A stretch of 59,695 nucleotides of DNA, from positions 1-59,695 of the forward strand of contig JAEYON010000027.1 in the NCBI GenBank assembly GCA_023411645.1, given 5' to 3'. This DNA is from Bacillota bacterium. GTDB taxonomy: Bacteria; Bacillota; Clostridia; Acetivibrionales; DTU013. Numbering within the stretch: the first letter of the stretch is position 1; each line of letters starts with the position of its first letter. This document shows positions 25,541 through 35,173 of the stretch, piece after piece. A program made the position numbers and the translations under genes. The notes beneath the pieces are model-generated. The model was not told where the DNA came from and ran no database searches. It was given only the letters and a program-made list of their open reading frames with translations.

Positions 25541-26731
25541 ATGGATAAGTGTAGGATACTTGAATTGAAAAAACTATATGAAGACGAACTTTTTACGAGC
25601 GTAGTTCCGTTCTGGACGAAATTTGCTCCTGATTGGGAATGCGGAGGGCTTTTTAACTATGTTGACAGGGATGGTTCTCTGCTTTCAACTGACAAAAGCG
25701 GGTGGTTCCAAGGTCGTGGAACATGGTGTTTTGCAAGGCTCTATAATGATTTTGGACGGAAGGAAGAATGGTTAGATATTGCACGTCTGGGATATGAGTT
25801 TATAGTGAAACGATGTTTTGATAATGATGGGCGTATGTTTTTCGAAATAACACGCGACGGAAAGCCGCTTCGCAAGAGGCGCTACTGGTTTGCAGAGGCC
25901 TTTGCTGTTATGGCTATGGCGGAATACTACAGGGCATCGGGTGATAAAGATGCACTAAATAGGGCTAAAGAGTTGTATAGTAAAATATTAGGGTACTATG
26001 ATCATTCTGATCCTGACCTTTTTCCACCAAAATATATATCGGATAATTATAAAGCCAAATCGCACAATTATAGAATGATTTTGATATCGACCTCACAAGT
26101 GTTAAGAGATGCAGAATACCAGGCACTTTATGACCAAACTATTGACAGAGTCACTGAAGAGTTGTTTGATGATTTTGTCAAGGAAGATATTAGAGCACTG
26201 ATGGAAGTTGTTAGACCTGACGGTAATTTAATAGATACTCCTGCTGGAAGACGTTTAAATCCAGGGCATGCCCTGGAAACGGCGTGGTTCTTACTAATTG
26301 AAGGAGAACGGAGGAAGAACGGAGAAGTTGTAAAAAAAGCCCTTGACATTATTGAGTGGTCGATAGAACGTGGTTGGGACGAGAATTATGGAGGTATCTT
26401 CAATTATGTTGATCTTGATGGGAAACCCAGTGATAAAATAGAATGGGATATGAAATACTGGTGGACGCACTGCGAGGCGTTGATTGCGACACTATTGGCG
26501 TTTCAGTTGTCAAAGGATACCAAATTCGAAACAATGTTTAATAAAATTCACGAATACACCTTCAAGCACTTTCCTGATCGCGAATACGGAGAATGGTACG
26601 GGTATCTTCATAGGGACGGAAGCATTTGTCTTCCGGTGAAAGGGACTCTTTTTAAAGGACCTTTCCATACACCAAGATTTTTAATGTATGGTATTAAAAT
26701 ATTGGAGAAAATGTCCTCTGATAACGGCTAG
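25541..26731 (+). CDS. AGE-family N-acylglucosamine 2-epimerase
   Basis: This 396-residue (alpha/alpha)6-barrel protein matches the AGE family, which interconverts N-acetylglucosamine and N-acetylmannosamine. Catalytic histidine candidates are H243 in NPGHALETAW and H376 in KGPFHTPRF; WWTHCEAL and GEWYGYLHRDG are also conserved. Cellobiose 2-epimerase is a related alternative, but the aldolase and amino-sugar genes nearby favour the GlcNAc/ManNAc reaction. GGAGG precedes the ATG. Confidence 0.85.
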   Translation: MDKCRILELKKLYEDELFTSVVPFWTKFAPDWECGGLFNYVDRDGSLLSTDKSGWFQGRGTWCFARLYNDFGRKEEWLDIARLGYEFIVKRCFDNDGRMFFEITRDGKPLRKRRYWFAEAFAVMAMAEYYRASGDKDALNRAKELYSKILGYYDHSDPDLFPPKYISDNYKAKSHNYRMILISTSQVLRDAEYQALYDQTIDRVTEELFDDFVKEDIRALMEVVRPDGNLIDTPAGRRLNPGHALETAWFLLIEGERRKNGEVVKKALDIIEWSIERGWDENYGGIFNYVDLDGKPSDKIEWDMKYWWTHCEALIATLLAFQLSKDTKFETMFNKIHEYTFKHFPDREYGEWYGYLHRDGSICLPVKGTLFKGPFHTPRFLMYGIKILEKMSSDNG

Positions 26732-26784
26732 ATTCACCGTATATATAGCATATCCAGAGAATCATATAACCTGAGTATGATCAC

Positions 26785-27690
26785 ATGGTACAGGGGGAAA
26801 GAGATTTGGTAAAAAATGCTTTTAGACGTAATAAGAACTCAATAACACCGTATCTTTTTATAGCTCCACAGTTTTTGATGTTTTTAGTATTTTACGTATA
26901 TCCTATTGTAGAAGGCCTTCGTCTGAGTTTCTATCAAACAACTTACAAGGAAGCGGTATTTGTTGGCTTTGAGAATTACTTGACTCTTTTGAAGGATCCT
27001 ATATTTCTGACTTCTGTAAAGAATACCCTGTTGTTTGTTGTGGTGATCGTCTCGTTGACAGTTGTTTTTGGAATATTTATTTCAGCATCAGTTTTTGATA
27101 AAAGTATCAAATATATGTCCTTTATAAGAGGATGCTTTTATTTTCCATACATGGTATCAATGGTAGTCATGAGTATGGTATGGAATTTTCTTCTTAACCC
27201 GGCAAATGGCTTAGTTGGCTATTTGCTTGAGATTTGCGGCATTACCGGAGTTAATTTTTTAGGTAATAAAAATACCGCTATAATCATCATCATTTTTGTG
27301 ATTTTCAATTTTAATTTAGGGCAATCAGTAATACTATATATTGCTGCAATGATAGGTGTTCCAGAAGATGTATTGACAGCCGCAGAGATTGATGGTGCTA
27401 ACAGGTGGCAGAAGATAAGGGCTATCTTAATTCCAATGGTGAGCTCTACTACTCTATATATTATAGTTATAAATATTATAGGTGTTCTGAAAATGTTTGT
27501 AGCCATACAATTATTGACAGATGGTGGGCCGAATAATAGCACTGTAACTATGATGTATTACCTGTATCAGAACGCTTTTATATGGAATCAAACCGGTCAG
27601 GCAGCCGCTATAGGGGTCATGTTGTTCATCTTAGCTATCATATTTGCATTACCGCAGTTTAGGATTTTTAACAAGAGATTCAAAATTTAA
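26785..27690 (+). CDS. ABC sugar transporter permease, MalF/UgpA-like
   Basis: About 300 residues with six hydrophobic segments and the cytoplasmic EAA loop AAEIDGANRWQKIRAILIPM, which contacts the ATPase. It belongs to the carbohydrate uptake CUT1 type. The start is uncertain: ATG at 26785 or TTG at 26806, which lies 9 nt after GGGGG. No ATPase gene is in the cluster, so a shared MsmX-type ATPase is likely. Confidence 0.9.
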   Translation: MVQGERDLVKNAFRRNKNSITPYLFIAPQFLMFLVFYVYPIVEGLRLSFYQTTYKEAVFVGFENYLTLLKDPIFLTSVKNTLLFVVVIVSLTVVFGIFISASVFDKSIKYMSFIRGCFYFPYMVSMVVMSMVWNFLLNPANGLVGYLLEICGITGVNFLGNKNTAIIIIIFVIFNFNLGQSVILYIAAMIGVPEDVLTAAEIDGANRWQKIRAILIPMVSSTTLYIIVINIIGVLKMFVAIQLLTDGGPNNSTVTMMYYLYQNAFIWNQTGQAAAIGVMLFILAIIFALPQFRIFNKRFKI

Positions 27691-27712
27691 ATAACTAAGA
27701 GGTTATTATGCT

Positions 27713-28555
27713 ATGAGTAGAATAATACATTTTAGAAAGTTTGAAAAAGTTGATGTTGCAGCTAATATCCTGGTAACATTCTTAGCTGTTTTGAATCTTT
27801 TCCCACTGTATTGGCTAATTACGAACTCCTTAAAATATTCGGCTGCCATCTATAAAATGCCGCCGGACTGGATACCAAAAACCTTCTATGTAAAAAATTA
27901 TCTTGAGCTTTTCGGTAATCAACCTGCATTCCGGTGGGCTTTTAACAGTATCTTTGTTTCCATTATTTCTACATTACTCGTGGTAGCATTCTCTTCCATG
28001 GCGGCGTATGCCTTTGCAAAGATGGAATTCAAAGGGAGAAATACACTGTTTTTACTGCTTATTTCTACTCTTATGGTACCAAAAGAAATTTTTATTGTTC
28101 CACTCTTTAAAATAATGATTAGATTTAACTGGGTAGATAAATTTGAAGGCATGATTTTTCCTAATCTTGCTACTGCTTTTGGTGTGTTTTTGCTAAGAGG
28201 CTTTTTTGAGGCCGTACCTGATTCTATCCGCGAGTCAGGAAAGCTTGATGGGGCAAATGAGATCATTATTTTTACAAAACTTATTATGCCAATATTAAAA
28301 CCCGGAATTGGAGCCCTTTTTATTCTTAATTTTGTTCAAGTCTGGAATGACTACCTGTGGCAATTGCTAATCGGCAATTCAAAAAACATGCTGACATTAA
28401 TGGTGGGTACCGCTACTCTGATGCAAGAACTCAATCCGAATTTTGCATATAAACTGGCGGGAGCTACAGTAGCTGCTGTACCCATGATTCTAATCTTTTT
28501 GATCTTTCAAAAGTACTTCACGGGCGGAATAACGATGGGTGCAGTTAAAGGCTAG
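27713..28555 (+). CDS. ABC sugar transporter permease, MalG/UgpE-like
   Basis: The second permease (280 residues) has six membrane segments and the EAA loop ESGKLDGANEIIIFTKLIMP. It pairs with the preceding permease to form the channel. AAGAGG precedes the start. Codon use is AT-rich like its neighbours. Confidence 0.9.
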   Translation: MSRIIHFRKFEKVDVAANILVTFLAVLNLFPLYWLITNSLKYSAAIYKMPPDWIPKTFYVKNYLELFGNQPAFRWAFNSIFVSIISTLLVVAFSSMAAYAFAKMEFKGRNTLFLLLISTLMVPKEIFIVPLFKIMIRFNWVDKFEGMIFPNLATAFGVFLLRGFFEAVPDSIRESGKLDGANEIIIFTKLIMPILKPGIGALFILNFVQVWNDYLWQLLIGNSKNMLTLMVGTATLMQELNPNFAYKLAGATVAAVPMILIFLIFQKYFTGGITMGAVKG

Positions 28556-28599
28556 CCAATTGATTTTCATTAAAGATTCGTAAAGTGAAACTGGATTTT

Positions 28600-28647
28600 A
28601 AGGCTGGAAAGCCTTGAAATAGATATGAGTTGCATTTTTTGCAACTG
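28600..28647 (+). repeat. Two small hairpins ahead of the binding-protein gene
   Basis: AAGGCT/AGCCTT with a 4-base loop is followed by AGTTGCA/TGCAACT with a T5 loop (28628-28647). They lie between the permease and binding-protein genes and may set differential mRNA stability. That role is inferred from position. Confidence 0.4.
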
Positions 28648-28678
28648 TCTGTATTAATATTTTAAGGAGGTATTAGTC

Positions 28679-30085
28679 ATGAGTAGTAAAAGAAGAGTTG
28701 TTTCCATTGCTTTGGTCGGTCTTATGTTGACAATGCTTTTTACGGCATGTAGTTCTGGTAATGGTAATGCAACTATACCCGCAGAACAGACTGAACAGAC
28801 TGCTGCTAACAAACCGGATGAGTCTTTAGAACCAGTTACTCTAAAAATGTGGCTTACTCCCATGTGGAAGGGCGTTTTAAGCCCGGATGAAAGCGGTGCT
28901 GATTACGACAGCTTTTTTAAGGCTGTCGGGGAAAAATTTAAGGAAGATAATCCAAATGTAAGCCTTGAGGTTCAGGTAATCGCCGGTGAGCAAAGGCCAG
29001 ACAAGTTAAATGTCTGCATTCAGACAAATACACTTCCTGACATGTTTTTTGATGGTTCGTTTACCATGATTGATTTTATTCAGAGGGGTGTAATTATCCC
29101 TATTGAAGACATTATTGATGAAACTTCTAAAAATGATATATCCCAAGGGATATGGGACAATGTGAGTTTTAATGGCAAAATATATGTTTACCCATTTACT
29201 CATATGCCGGGTACACTTTGTTATAATGCCGAACTGTTTAAGAAGGCAGGACTGGATCAATATATAGGCGAGAAGTATGACATTATTACTTGGTCGATAG
29301 ATGATTACAAGTATATTCTTGAGACAATAAAGGAGAAGTTGCCGGATGTTTATCCGACTGTGCTATTTTGCAAGAATTTTGCTGGTGACACATGGAATCT
29401 TGCCTATATGAGGATGTTCGGATGCAAATTCTTTGATGAGAGCGGTCATCTGATTGCTAATAATGAAGAAGGTGTTAAGGCATTGACTTTCCTGACTGAA
29501 TTGAAGAATAGCGGTCTTACCGCGCCGGGCCCCGAATCACTTACATCAAACGATGCCCTTGTGATGTTCGCGAATCAGAAGGTAGCGGTTAGCATTACAA
29601 ATAGTGTTCTCTTTAATAATACTCTGGATGATATGAAAAGCGGCAAAACACCAACATTTGATGCACGACTTGCAAATATACCGGGTGTTGACAATCCTAA
29701 TTCTTTCACATATGTAACGGGGGGCATGGCCTTTGATACCGGTGATGAGGCCAAGATGGCATTATCTAAGCAATTTATTAAATATTTCAGCACTGACCCT
29801 TATTTTGTTCTTGCATCTCAAAACGGTTTGCCTGTCAGAACATCGGTACTTCCACAGGTCAAGGAGAAATTACCTTATTTGAAGGCTCAGAATGAAAATG
29901 CAAAATACTTGTTTAATTTCTCTAATGGCGCCCCGGGATACACGCAATTAAGAAATATACTTTTCCCTGCATTGCAGTCAGCCTTTATGGGAACGCAAAC
30001 CCCTAAAGAAGCATTGGATGAGTATGTTAAGAAAGGTAATGAGATTATAGATAAGAGCAAAAAGGAGCTGCCAATATTTAATTAA
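28679..30085 (+). CDS. ABC sugar transporter substrate-binding lipoprotein
   Basis: The 468-residue extracellular protein has an N-terminal signal ending in the lipobox LFTAC with the acylated Cys at residue 24, then a low-complexity linker and a family 1 solute-binding fold. It delivers the sugar to the two permeases encoded just upstream. AAGGAGGT gives a strong start, consistent with the high level such proteins need. A large imperfect hairpin (TTTACA..TGTAAA, about 30135-30186) follows the gene. Ligand unknown. Confidence 0.9.
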   Translation: MSSKRRVVSIALVGLMLTMLFTACSSGNGNATIPAEQTEQTAANKPDESLEPVTLKMWLTPMWKGVLSPDESGADYDSFFKAVGEKFKEDNPNVSLEVQVIAGEQRPDKLNVCIQTNTLPDMFFDGSFTMIDFIQRGVIIPIEDIIDETSKNDISQGIWDNVSFNGKIYVYPFTHMPGTLCYNAELFKKAGLDQYIGEKYDIITWSIDDYKYILETIKEKLPDVYPTVLFCKNFAGDTWNLAYMRMFGCKFFDESGHLIANNEEGVKALTFLTELKNSGLTAPGPESLTSNDALVMFANQKVAVSITNSVLFNNTLDDMKSGKTPTFDARLANIPGVDNPNSFTYVTGGMAFDTGDEAKMALSKQFIKYFSTDPYFVLASQNGLPVRTSVLPQVKEKLPYLKAQNENAKYLFNFSNGAPGYTQLRNILFPALQSAFMGTQTPKEALDEYVKKGNEIIDKSKKELPIFN

Positions 30086-30265
30086 AATGTAATATATTAT
30101 ACGAAGATTTGACATCCGGGAACAAGCAGCAACAGTTTACATGGGGCAGGCTGTATGAAGCTTGGAAGCTTGCCCTACTGTAAATTTGTTTATTACAAAT
30201 CTATGATGAGGATAATCGTTATGGCGGTCTAAAATAGAAAGAATTATATTAGTTGAGGTATGGTG

Positions 30266-31192
30266 ATGGAAAAGCATCTGCGTAATTTAACAACAGAGCA
30301 GGTTAATGAAAAAACTAAAAATATTGATATGTGTACGACGGAAGAGATACTTCAGATAATTAATGAGGAAGACTGCCTTGTGCCATTAGCTGTGAAATGT
30401 GAAATAAGCAATATTGCAAAAGCTGTAGATATTATAGTTGAGCAAATAAAGAAAGGTGGCAAGCTATATTATGTTGGCGCTGGCACGAGTGGGAGGATAG
30501 GGATACTTGATGCTTCAGAATGTCCCCCTACTTATGGAACCGATCCAGAACTGGTGCAGGCTATTATTGCAGGCGGAAGTGATGCGATAATAAAATCGAT
30601 AGAAGGTGCTGAGGATAACGAAGCAGAGGGCAGAGCTATAATACAGGCAAAGGGAATCAATAGAAATGATGTAGTAGTAGGAATTACGGCAAGCGGAAGG
30701 ACAGCTTTTGTCCTTGGCGCAATAAGAGAAGCAAGAAAGATTGGCGCCGTTACAGTAGGTATAAGCAATAACAGCATATCACAGATTAAAAATGAGGCGG
30801 ACTTTGCGATAACTCCACTAGTAGGTCCTGAGGTCATAATGGGATCTACAAGGATGAAATCCGGTACATCACAAAAGCTTGTTCTAAACATGATAACAAC
30901 TTCAGTAATGATTAAACTTGGGAAGGTTTATGGTAATTTGATGGTTGATTTAAAAGCGACAAATATCAAACTTATTGATCGGGTGATCCGTATTGTGATG
31001 AATGCGACAGGAACCACTGAGAAAGAAACTAGAAAATGGCTGGAGCTATCAGGCTTTAATCCCAAAATTGCTATTATAATGGAAAAAACCGGAGTAGGTA
31101 AAGAGGCAGCAGAGAAACTACTGAATGATAATAGCGGATTTGTGACAAAAGCAATAGAGTCATACAATAACACATGCCGTCAGGTTGAATAA
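30266..31192 (+). CDS. murQ: N-acetylmuramic acid 6-phosphate etherase
   Basis: MurQ cleaves the lactyl ether of MurNAc-6-phosphate to give GlcNAc-6-phosphate and D-lactate during peptidoglycan recycling. The SIS domain has GAGTSGRIGILDASECPPTYG with the catalytic glutamate, and the second motif GSTRMKSGTSQK is clear. Of ATGs at 30260 and 30266, the latter is 7 nt from GAGG. Length 308. The neighbouring kinase would supply its substrate. Confidence 0.95.
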   Translation: MEKHLRNLTTEQVNEKTKNIDMCTTEEILQIINEEDCLVPLAVKCEISNIAKAVDIIVEQIKKGGKLYYVGAGTSGRIGILDASECPPTYGTDPELVQAIIAGGSDAIIKSIEGAEDNEAEGRAIIQAKGINRNDVVVGITASGRTAFVLGAIREARKIGAVTVGISNNSISQIKNEADFAITPLVGPEVIMGSTRMKSGTSQKLVLNMITTSVMIKLGKVYGNLMVDLKATNIKLIDRVIRIVMNATGTTEKETRKWLELSGFNPKIAIIMEKTGVGKEAAEKLLNDNSGFVTKAIESYNNTCRQVE

Positions 31193-31234
31193 TGTTTGCT
31201 AAAGCAATTGCTAGTGTGAGGAATGGAGATTAAT

Positions 31235-32179
31235 ATGCAATATGTAATGGGGATTGACGGTGGAGCGACAAAAACTCTACTTAAAATGTCTACTCTTGAA
31301 GGAAACTTGATAGCAAGTTACGAAGCTGGTCCAGCAAATATCAATGTTGTAGGAAGCCGTAAGTTAAAAAAGACTTTAAGTGAACTCATTATTAATAGTG
31401 TAAAGAGTGCCGGCATGGATTTGAATAAGTGTAAGTGCCTTTGTATTGGGACAGCTGGTGCCGGCAGAGAAAAAGAAAGAAAAATGTTAGTGAGAATGAT
31501 TAAAGATATTGGTTTTACTCAAAGACTGATTGTAACCGATGATGTCATTACAGCTTTTCATGGGGGTGTTGGAGAAAATGAAGGTATAATTATTATTTCT
31601 GGCACCGGTTCTATATGTTTTGGAAAAAACAGCAAGGGAGAAAGCTTTAGAACTGGGGGCTGGGGGTACATTATTGGTGATGAAGGTAGTGGGTATTACA
31701 TTGGAAGAAGGATACTAAACACCATAATGCGGAGTTATGATAATAGAGAAGGATACACAGTGCTTACACCTTTAGTATTAAGCAGACTTAATCTTAATAA
31801 CCCGGAAGATCTGGTGAAATATGTTTACCGAAGCCGTACAGAAGTAAGGGAGATTTCTGAACTTGCAAAGCTTGCTGATGATGCTTGTGATCTTGGTGAT
31901 ACTACAGCAGAGAATATTCTAAAGGATACCGCCCGTGAGCTATTCTGCTGTGTAAAGACCGTTATTGAAAGATTGAAATTTTCTGATAAAAGGATAACAA
32001 TAGCGGTTAATGGCAGTGTACTTGTAAAAAGTAAATATGTAAGGAATGAATTTGACAGGTTGATTTGTGAGGCATATCCTTTGATTAATGTTTCGCCTAT
32101 GAGAAACGATTCAGCCTGGGGAGCAGTAATGATGGCGTTAGAGGAGACAAGACGTACTGGTAGTGATGACGCTAAATAA
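31235..32179 (+). CDS. murK: BadF/BadG-type amino-sugar kinase, MurK-like
   Basis: The 314-residue ATPase of the ASKHA fold has GIDGGATKTLL, TDDVITAFHGG, ISGTGSICFG and GGWGYIIGDEGSGYYIG. Relatives in Clostridium, encoded beside murQ, phosphorylate both MurNAc and GlcNAc at O6, so this enzyme could feed MurQ and also capture GlcNAc made by the epimerase. ATG 31235 has better spacing from GGAG than ATG 31223. Confidence 0.8.
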   Translation: MQYVMGIDGGATKTLLKMSTLEGNLIASYEAGPANINVVGSRKLKKTLSELIINSVKSAGMDLNKCKCLCIGTAGAGREKERKMLVRMIKDIGFTQRLIVTDDVITAFHGGVGENEGIIIISGTGSICFGKNSKGESFRTGGWGYIIGDEGSGYYIGRRILNTIMRSYDNREGYTVLTPLVLSRLNLNNPEDLVKYVYRSRTEVREISELAKLADDACDLGDTTAENILKDTARELFCCVKTVIERLKFSDKRITIAVNGSVLVKSKYVRNEFDRLICEAYPLINVSPMRNDSAWGAVMMALEETRRTGSDDAK

Positions 32180-32181
32180 TA

Positions 32182-32211
32182 TTGAAAAATATACACTTTT
32201 AATGGTAGAAT
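32182..32211 (+). promoter_or_regulatory. Candidate promoter of the rpiR-type regulator gene
   Basis: TTGAAA (32182-32187) and TAGAAT (32206-32211) are 18 bases apart. A second option, TTTACA-17-TATTAG, lies at 32226-32254. Either would allow separate expression of the regulator and aldolase. Confidence 0.35.
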
Positions 32212-32276
32212 TTAAATACATTGCATTTACAATATTCTTTTTGGCAAATATTAGTTATTGATAAGGAGTCAAGATT

Positions 32277-33134
32277 ATGGCAGGTTGCTTAATAAAAATA
32301 ATGGAAGCCATGGACAGCTTAACGCCATCAGAGAGGAAAATAGCGCATATTATATTAAACTACAGTGATGAGGTTATAGGCATGTCAATCAAGGAGATTG
32401 CAGAAAAAAGCAACACCAGTAAGGCTGCTGTTATCAGGCTATGCAAAACTCTCAAGTATAAAGGATATAGGGATTTTGCAATAAGTCTTGCTTCGGACGT
32501 GGCTTCCCAGAAAGTTGAAGAGAATACCTATACAGATATAAAAGCAGGAGATGATTTGGATACGATTATAAAAAACGTATGCCATATTAACAAAAAATCC
32601 ATTGATGATACCTTCATGGTACTGGACGCACAAGAGGTAGGTAAGGCAGTAAATACCATTCACAAAGCAAAGAGAATTGATTTTTATGGTGTGGGGGCAT
32701 CAGGGGTAATTGCCTTAGATGCACAACAGAAATTTATGAGGATAAACAAATACTCAAATGCCTTTTCCGATATACATCTGCAATTAACTGCTGCGGCCAA
32801 TATGTCAAAGGGGGATGTCGCGGTTATCATATCTTATTCAGGAGAAACAAAGGATGTTATTGATACTATGCTGGCTGCAAAGCAGTCTGGAGCTACTATT
32901 ATTTCAATCACCAAATACGGTGAAAATACGTTGAGCAAAGCTGCAGACATTAAGCTGTTTCTGTCCTCGCCGGAGACAACAATGAGAAGCGGAGCAATGG
33001 GGTCACGTATAGCTCAGTTAAATATTATAGATATAATTTTCTCCGGAGTTGCAAGCATTGAATACCAGTATATTAAAAAGTACCTTGACAGAACACATAA
33101 GGTTACTGCTCTAAAAAAGCTGAACAGATATTGA
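32277..33134 (+). CDS. RpiR/MurR-family transcriptional regulator
   Basis: The 285-residue protein has an N-terminal helix-turn-helix (MSIKEIAEKSNTSKAAVIRL, residues about 42-61) and a C-terminal SIS domain that would sense a sugar phosphate. Family members control MurNAc, sialic acid and hexose-phosphate genes. It is the only regulator in the cluster and likely acts on the inverted repeat at 24365-24390 or a related site. Confidence 0.9.
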   Translation: MAGCLIKIMEAMDSLTPSERKIAHIILNYSDEVIGMSIKEIAEKSNTSKAAVIRLCKTLKYKGYRDFAISLASDVASQKVEENTYTDIKAGDDLDTIIKNVCHINKKSIDDTFMVLDAQEVGKAVNTIHKAKRIDFYGVGASGVIALDAQQKFMRINKYSNAFSDIHLQLTAAANMSKGDVAVIISYSGETKDVIDTMLAAKQSGATIISITKYGENTLSKAADIKLFLSSPETTMRSGAMGSRIAQLNIIDIIFSGVASIEYQYIKKYLDRTHKVTALKKLNRY

Positions 33135-33171
33135 GGTAATAGCAATATAAAGTAGGAGGGAAAAACGGGAT

Positions 33172-34116
33172 ATGGTTCATAACACACTTGCTGAAATGAA
33201 GGGTATAATACCGGCACTAATAACTCCTTTTAATGAGGATGAGACACTGAATGAAGCTGGCCTGAGAAATTTGGTTGAAAACTTAATAGGTCAGAAGGTA
33301 TGTGGATTTTATTTAACAGGTAGTACAGGAGAAGGATTTCTCATGAACTCATCAGAAAGAAAGCAGGTAGTAGAAATAGTCATTGACCAGGTAAAGGGGC
33401 GTGTACCTGTAATTGTGCATGTAGGAACTATTGATACCAAGACAGCCGAAGATTTGGCAAAACATGCGTACAATTCTGGAGCTGAAGCCATATCTTCTGT
33501 ACCTCCATTTTATTATAAGTTTAAATTTAATGAGATATATAATTATTATAAAGATTTATCACAGGTAACTCCGCTACCGTTAGTTGTGTATAATATACCT
33601 ACAACTACAGGCGTTGATATGGATTCATCAGCAATCATAAAGCTTGCCGAAATTGAAAATATTCTTGGGGTTAAGTACACATCATATAATCACTATGATA
33701 TGCAAAGGATAAAGGAGTTTGATAATGGAAGAATTACCGTTTTTTCAGGAGCTGACGAAATGTGTCTATCAGGACTGCTTATGGGAGCTGATTCCCTGAT
33801 TGGTAGCTTTTACAATTTAATTCCGGAATTATTCATAAAAATATACGAACAAACAAAAAAGTTCGCTGATATTGATTCTGCTAAAAATAATATGATAAAA
33901 GCAAATAATATAGTTCGAGTTGTTCTAAAATATAGTGGCAATGCGGCGCAGGTAGGCATTAAATCGGCAATTAAATGGATTGGAATGGATTGTGGTATTC
34001 CAAGAAGGCCTTTTGTCAGATTAACGGAGTATGAAATGGAAAATATGAAGAACGATCTTCTTAAAATTAAAAAGTCTATGGATGTTAGCGGAGTACGACT
34101 TTTTGATGCATTATAA
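33172..34116 (+). CDS. nanA: N-acetylneuraminate lyase-like aldolase
   Basis: This 314-residue DHDPS/NAL-family barrel has GSTGE (50-54), YNIP (140-143) with the catalytic tyrosine and K168 in GVKYTS, the Schiff-base lysine. The numbers align closely with N-acetylneuraminate lyase. It would split a sialic acid into N-acetylmannosamine and pyruvate. Dihydrodipicolinate synthase or a sugar-acid aldolase is the alternative, but the amino-sugar neighbours and TGSTGEGF motif favour NanA. GGAGGG lies 11 nt upstream. Confidence 0.8.
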   Translation: MVHNTLAEMKGIIPALITPFNEDETLNEAGLRNLVENLIGQKVCGFYLTGSTGEGFLMNSSERKQVVEIVIDQVKGRVPVIVHVGTIDTKTAEDLAKHAYNSGAEAISSVPPFYYKFKFNEIYNYYKDLSQVTPLPLVVYNIPTTTGVDMDSSAIIKLAEIENILGVKYTSYNHYDMQRIKEFDNGRITVFSGADEMCLSGLLMGADSLIGSFYNLIPELFIKIYEQTKKFADIDSAKNNMIKANNIVRVVLKYSGNAAQVGIKSAIKWIGMDCGIPRRPFVRLTEYEMENMKNDLLKIKKSMDVSGVRLFDAL

Positions 34117-34121
34117 TAAGA

Positions 34122-34379
34122 ACTTACAAGGTCAGGCAGGAAGGGCATATAGTCAACAAGGCAGCGTACATGTGTGTGTGTATTGATTTGGATGGTAATA
34201 AAGAAGTGCTGGGCATGTGGATCGGAGAGCATGAGACATCGAAGTTTTGGCTGGTGGTTCTCAATGAATTGAAGAACCGCGGGGTAAAGGACATCCTCAT
34301 CATCAGTGTGGACAACCTGAATGGTTTCAGTGAGGCCATCAGAGCACTCACGATATACACCAAAATAAACAATAATTGA
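34122..34379 (+). pseudogene. IS256-family transposase fragment
   Basis: From about 34128 the frame reads KVRQEGHIVNKAAYM and then IDLDGNKEVLGMWIGEHE and LKNRGVKDILIISVDNLNG, all matching the central catalytic part of IS256 transposases. Both ends of the gene are missing: it begins right after the nanA stop and loses similarity after SEAIRA. It differs in sequence from the intact copy at 58404. Confidence 0.85.
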
Positions 34380-34429
34380 TGATGTTTTGATGCGTATGTT
34401 TTCTCAAAGAGATAATCTCAGGAATAGAA

Positions 34430-34463
34430 ATCCCTCAAATACATATGTTTGGGGGATATTTTT
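34430..34463 (+). terminator. Terminator downstream of the amino-sugar cluster
   Basis: ATCCCTCAAA (34430-34439) pairs with TTTGGGGGAT (34448-34457) with one G-T pair, followed by ATTTTTA. It lies past the transposase remnant. Between 34464 and 34629 I see no gene. Confidence 0.65.
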
Positions 34464-34629
34464 ACGGTTCTAATAAAGCCCATCAACATTGTAATTATAT
34501 AATGCCAATATGCAGCTTTTGGGTTCCTCCTATCCTTTGGATCTCCAGGCTAAGCATAAGACAAAATCGAATATTCAAAACCATGCACATGTCAGAGACT
34601 AATGATTCAAGTCAAAAAAATGGGTTTAT

Positions 34630-35056
34630 ATGGTAGGGGATGGCTTCGATATAGCAGGTCTTATTGTACATTATGAAGATGCCAATGGGGTCCGCAGCGT
34701 TGTTGATAATTCTAAGCTCAAATTTGTCACATCAAAGACTGTGGAACTGACGCAGGGCAGGGTATTTACAACCGGCGGAATAAAAACTTTTGAAGTTCAG
34801 TATGACGGTAAAAAGGTTGATACGTTTAACGTTAATGTTATACCAGAAGAAGCAGGAAATATTCTGCGGGATGGAGATTATTATATGCAAATCTTAGGTA
34901 AGTACATTTATCCAGTAAAGCAAATGGTACTTTATGGTTAGAGCTTTCGGATAAAAAACCTGATATGCCGTTTACTGTAAAAATGAAAGATTATGATTAG
35001 ATTTTTGCCGTAGATGATCAAGAAATATATAACAGTAAGTATCGGAATAACATCTA
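34630..35056 (+). pseudogene. Broken Ig-like surface-protein gene
   Basis: One frame (34630-34941) encodes a Big_3-like segment with VGDGFDIAGLIVHYEDANG and then YYMQILGKYIYPV. After a frame change the text continues as LELSDKKPDMPFTVKM, interrupted by an in-frame TAG after KDYD, then IFAVDDQEIYNSKYR. No ribosome binding site or signal peptide is seen. It is the remnant of a larger secreted protein, truncated at the 5' end and frameshifted. Confidence 0.7.
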
Positions 35057-35173
35057 TTGATGATAGAATAGATTCGTATGAAGAAGCTTACCGGAATTAA
35101 GTAAGGCGAAAAGAATATCTCTATGATATAATGACCTCATACACTACACAGCTCACAGATACGGGAGGATTAT

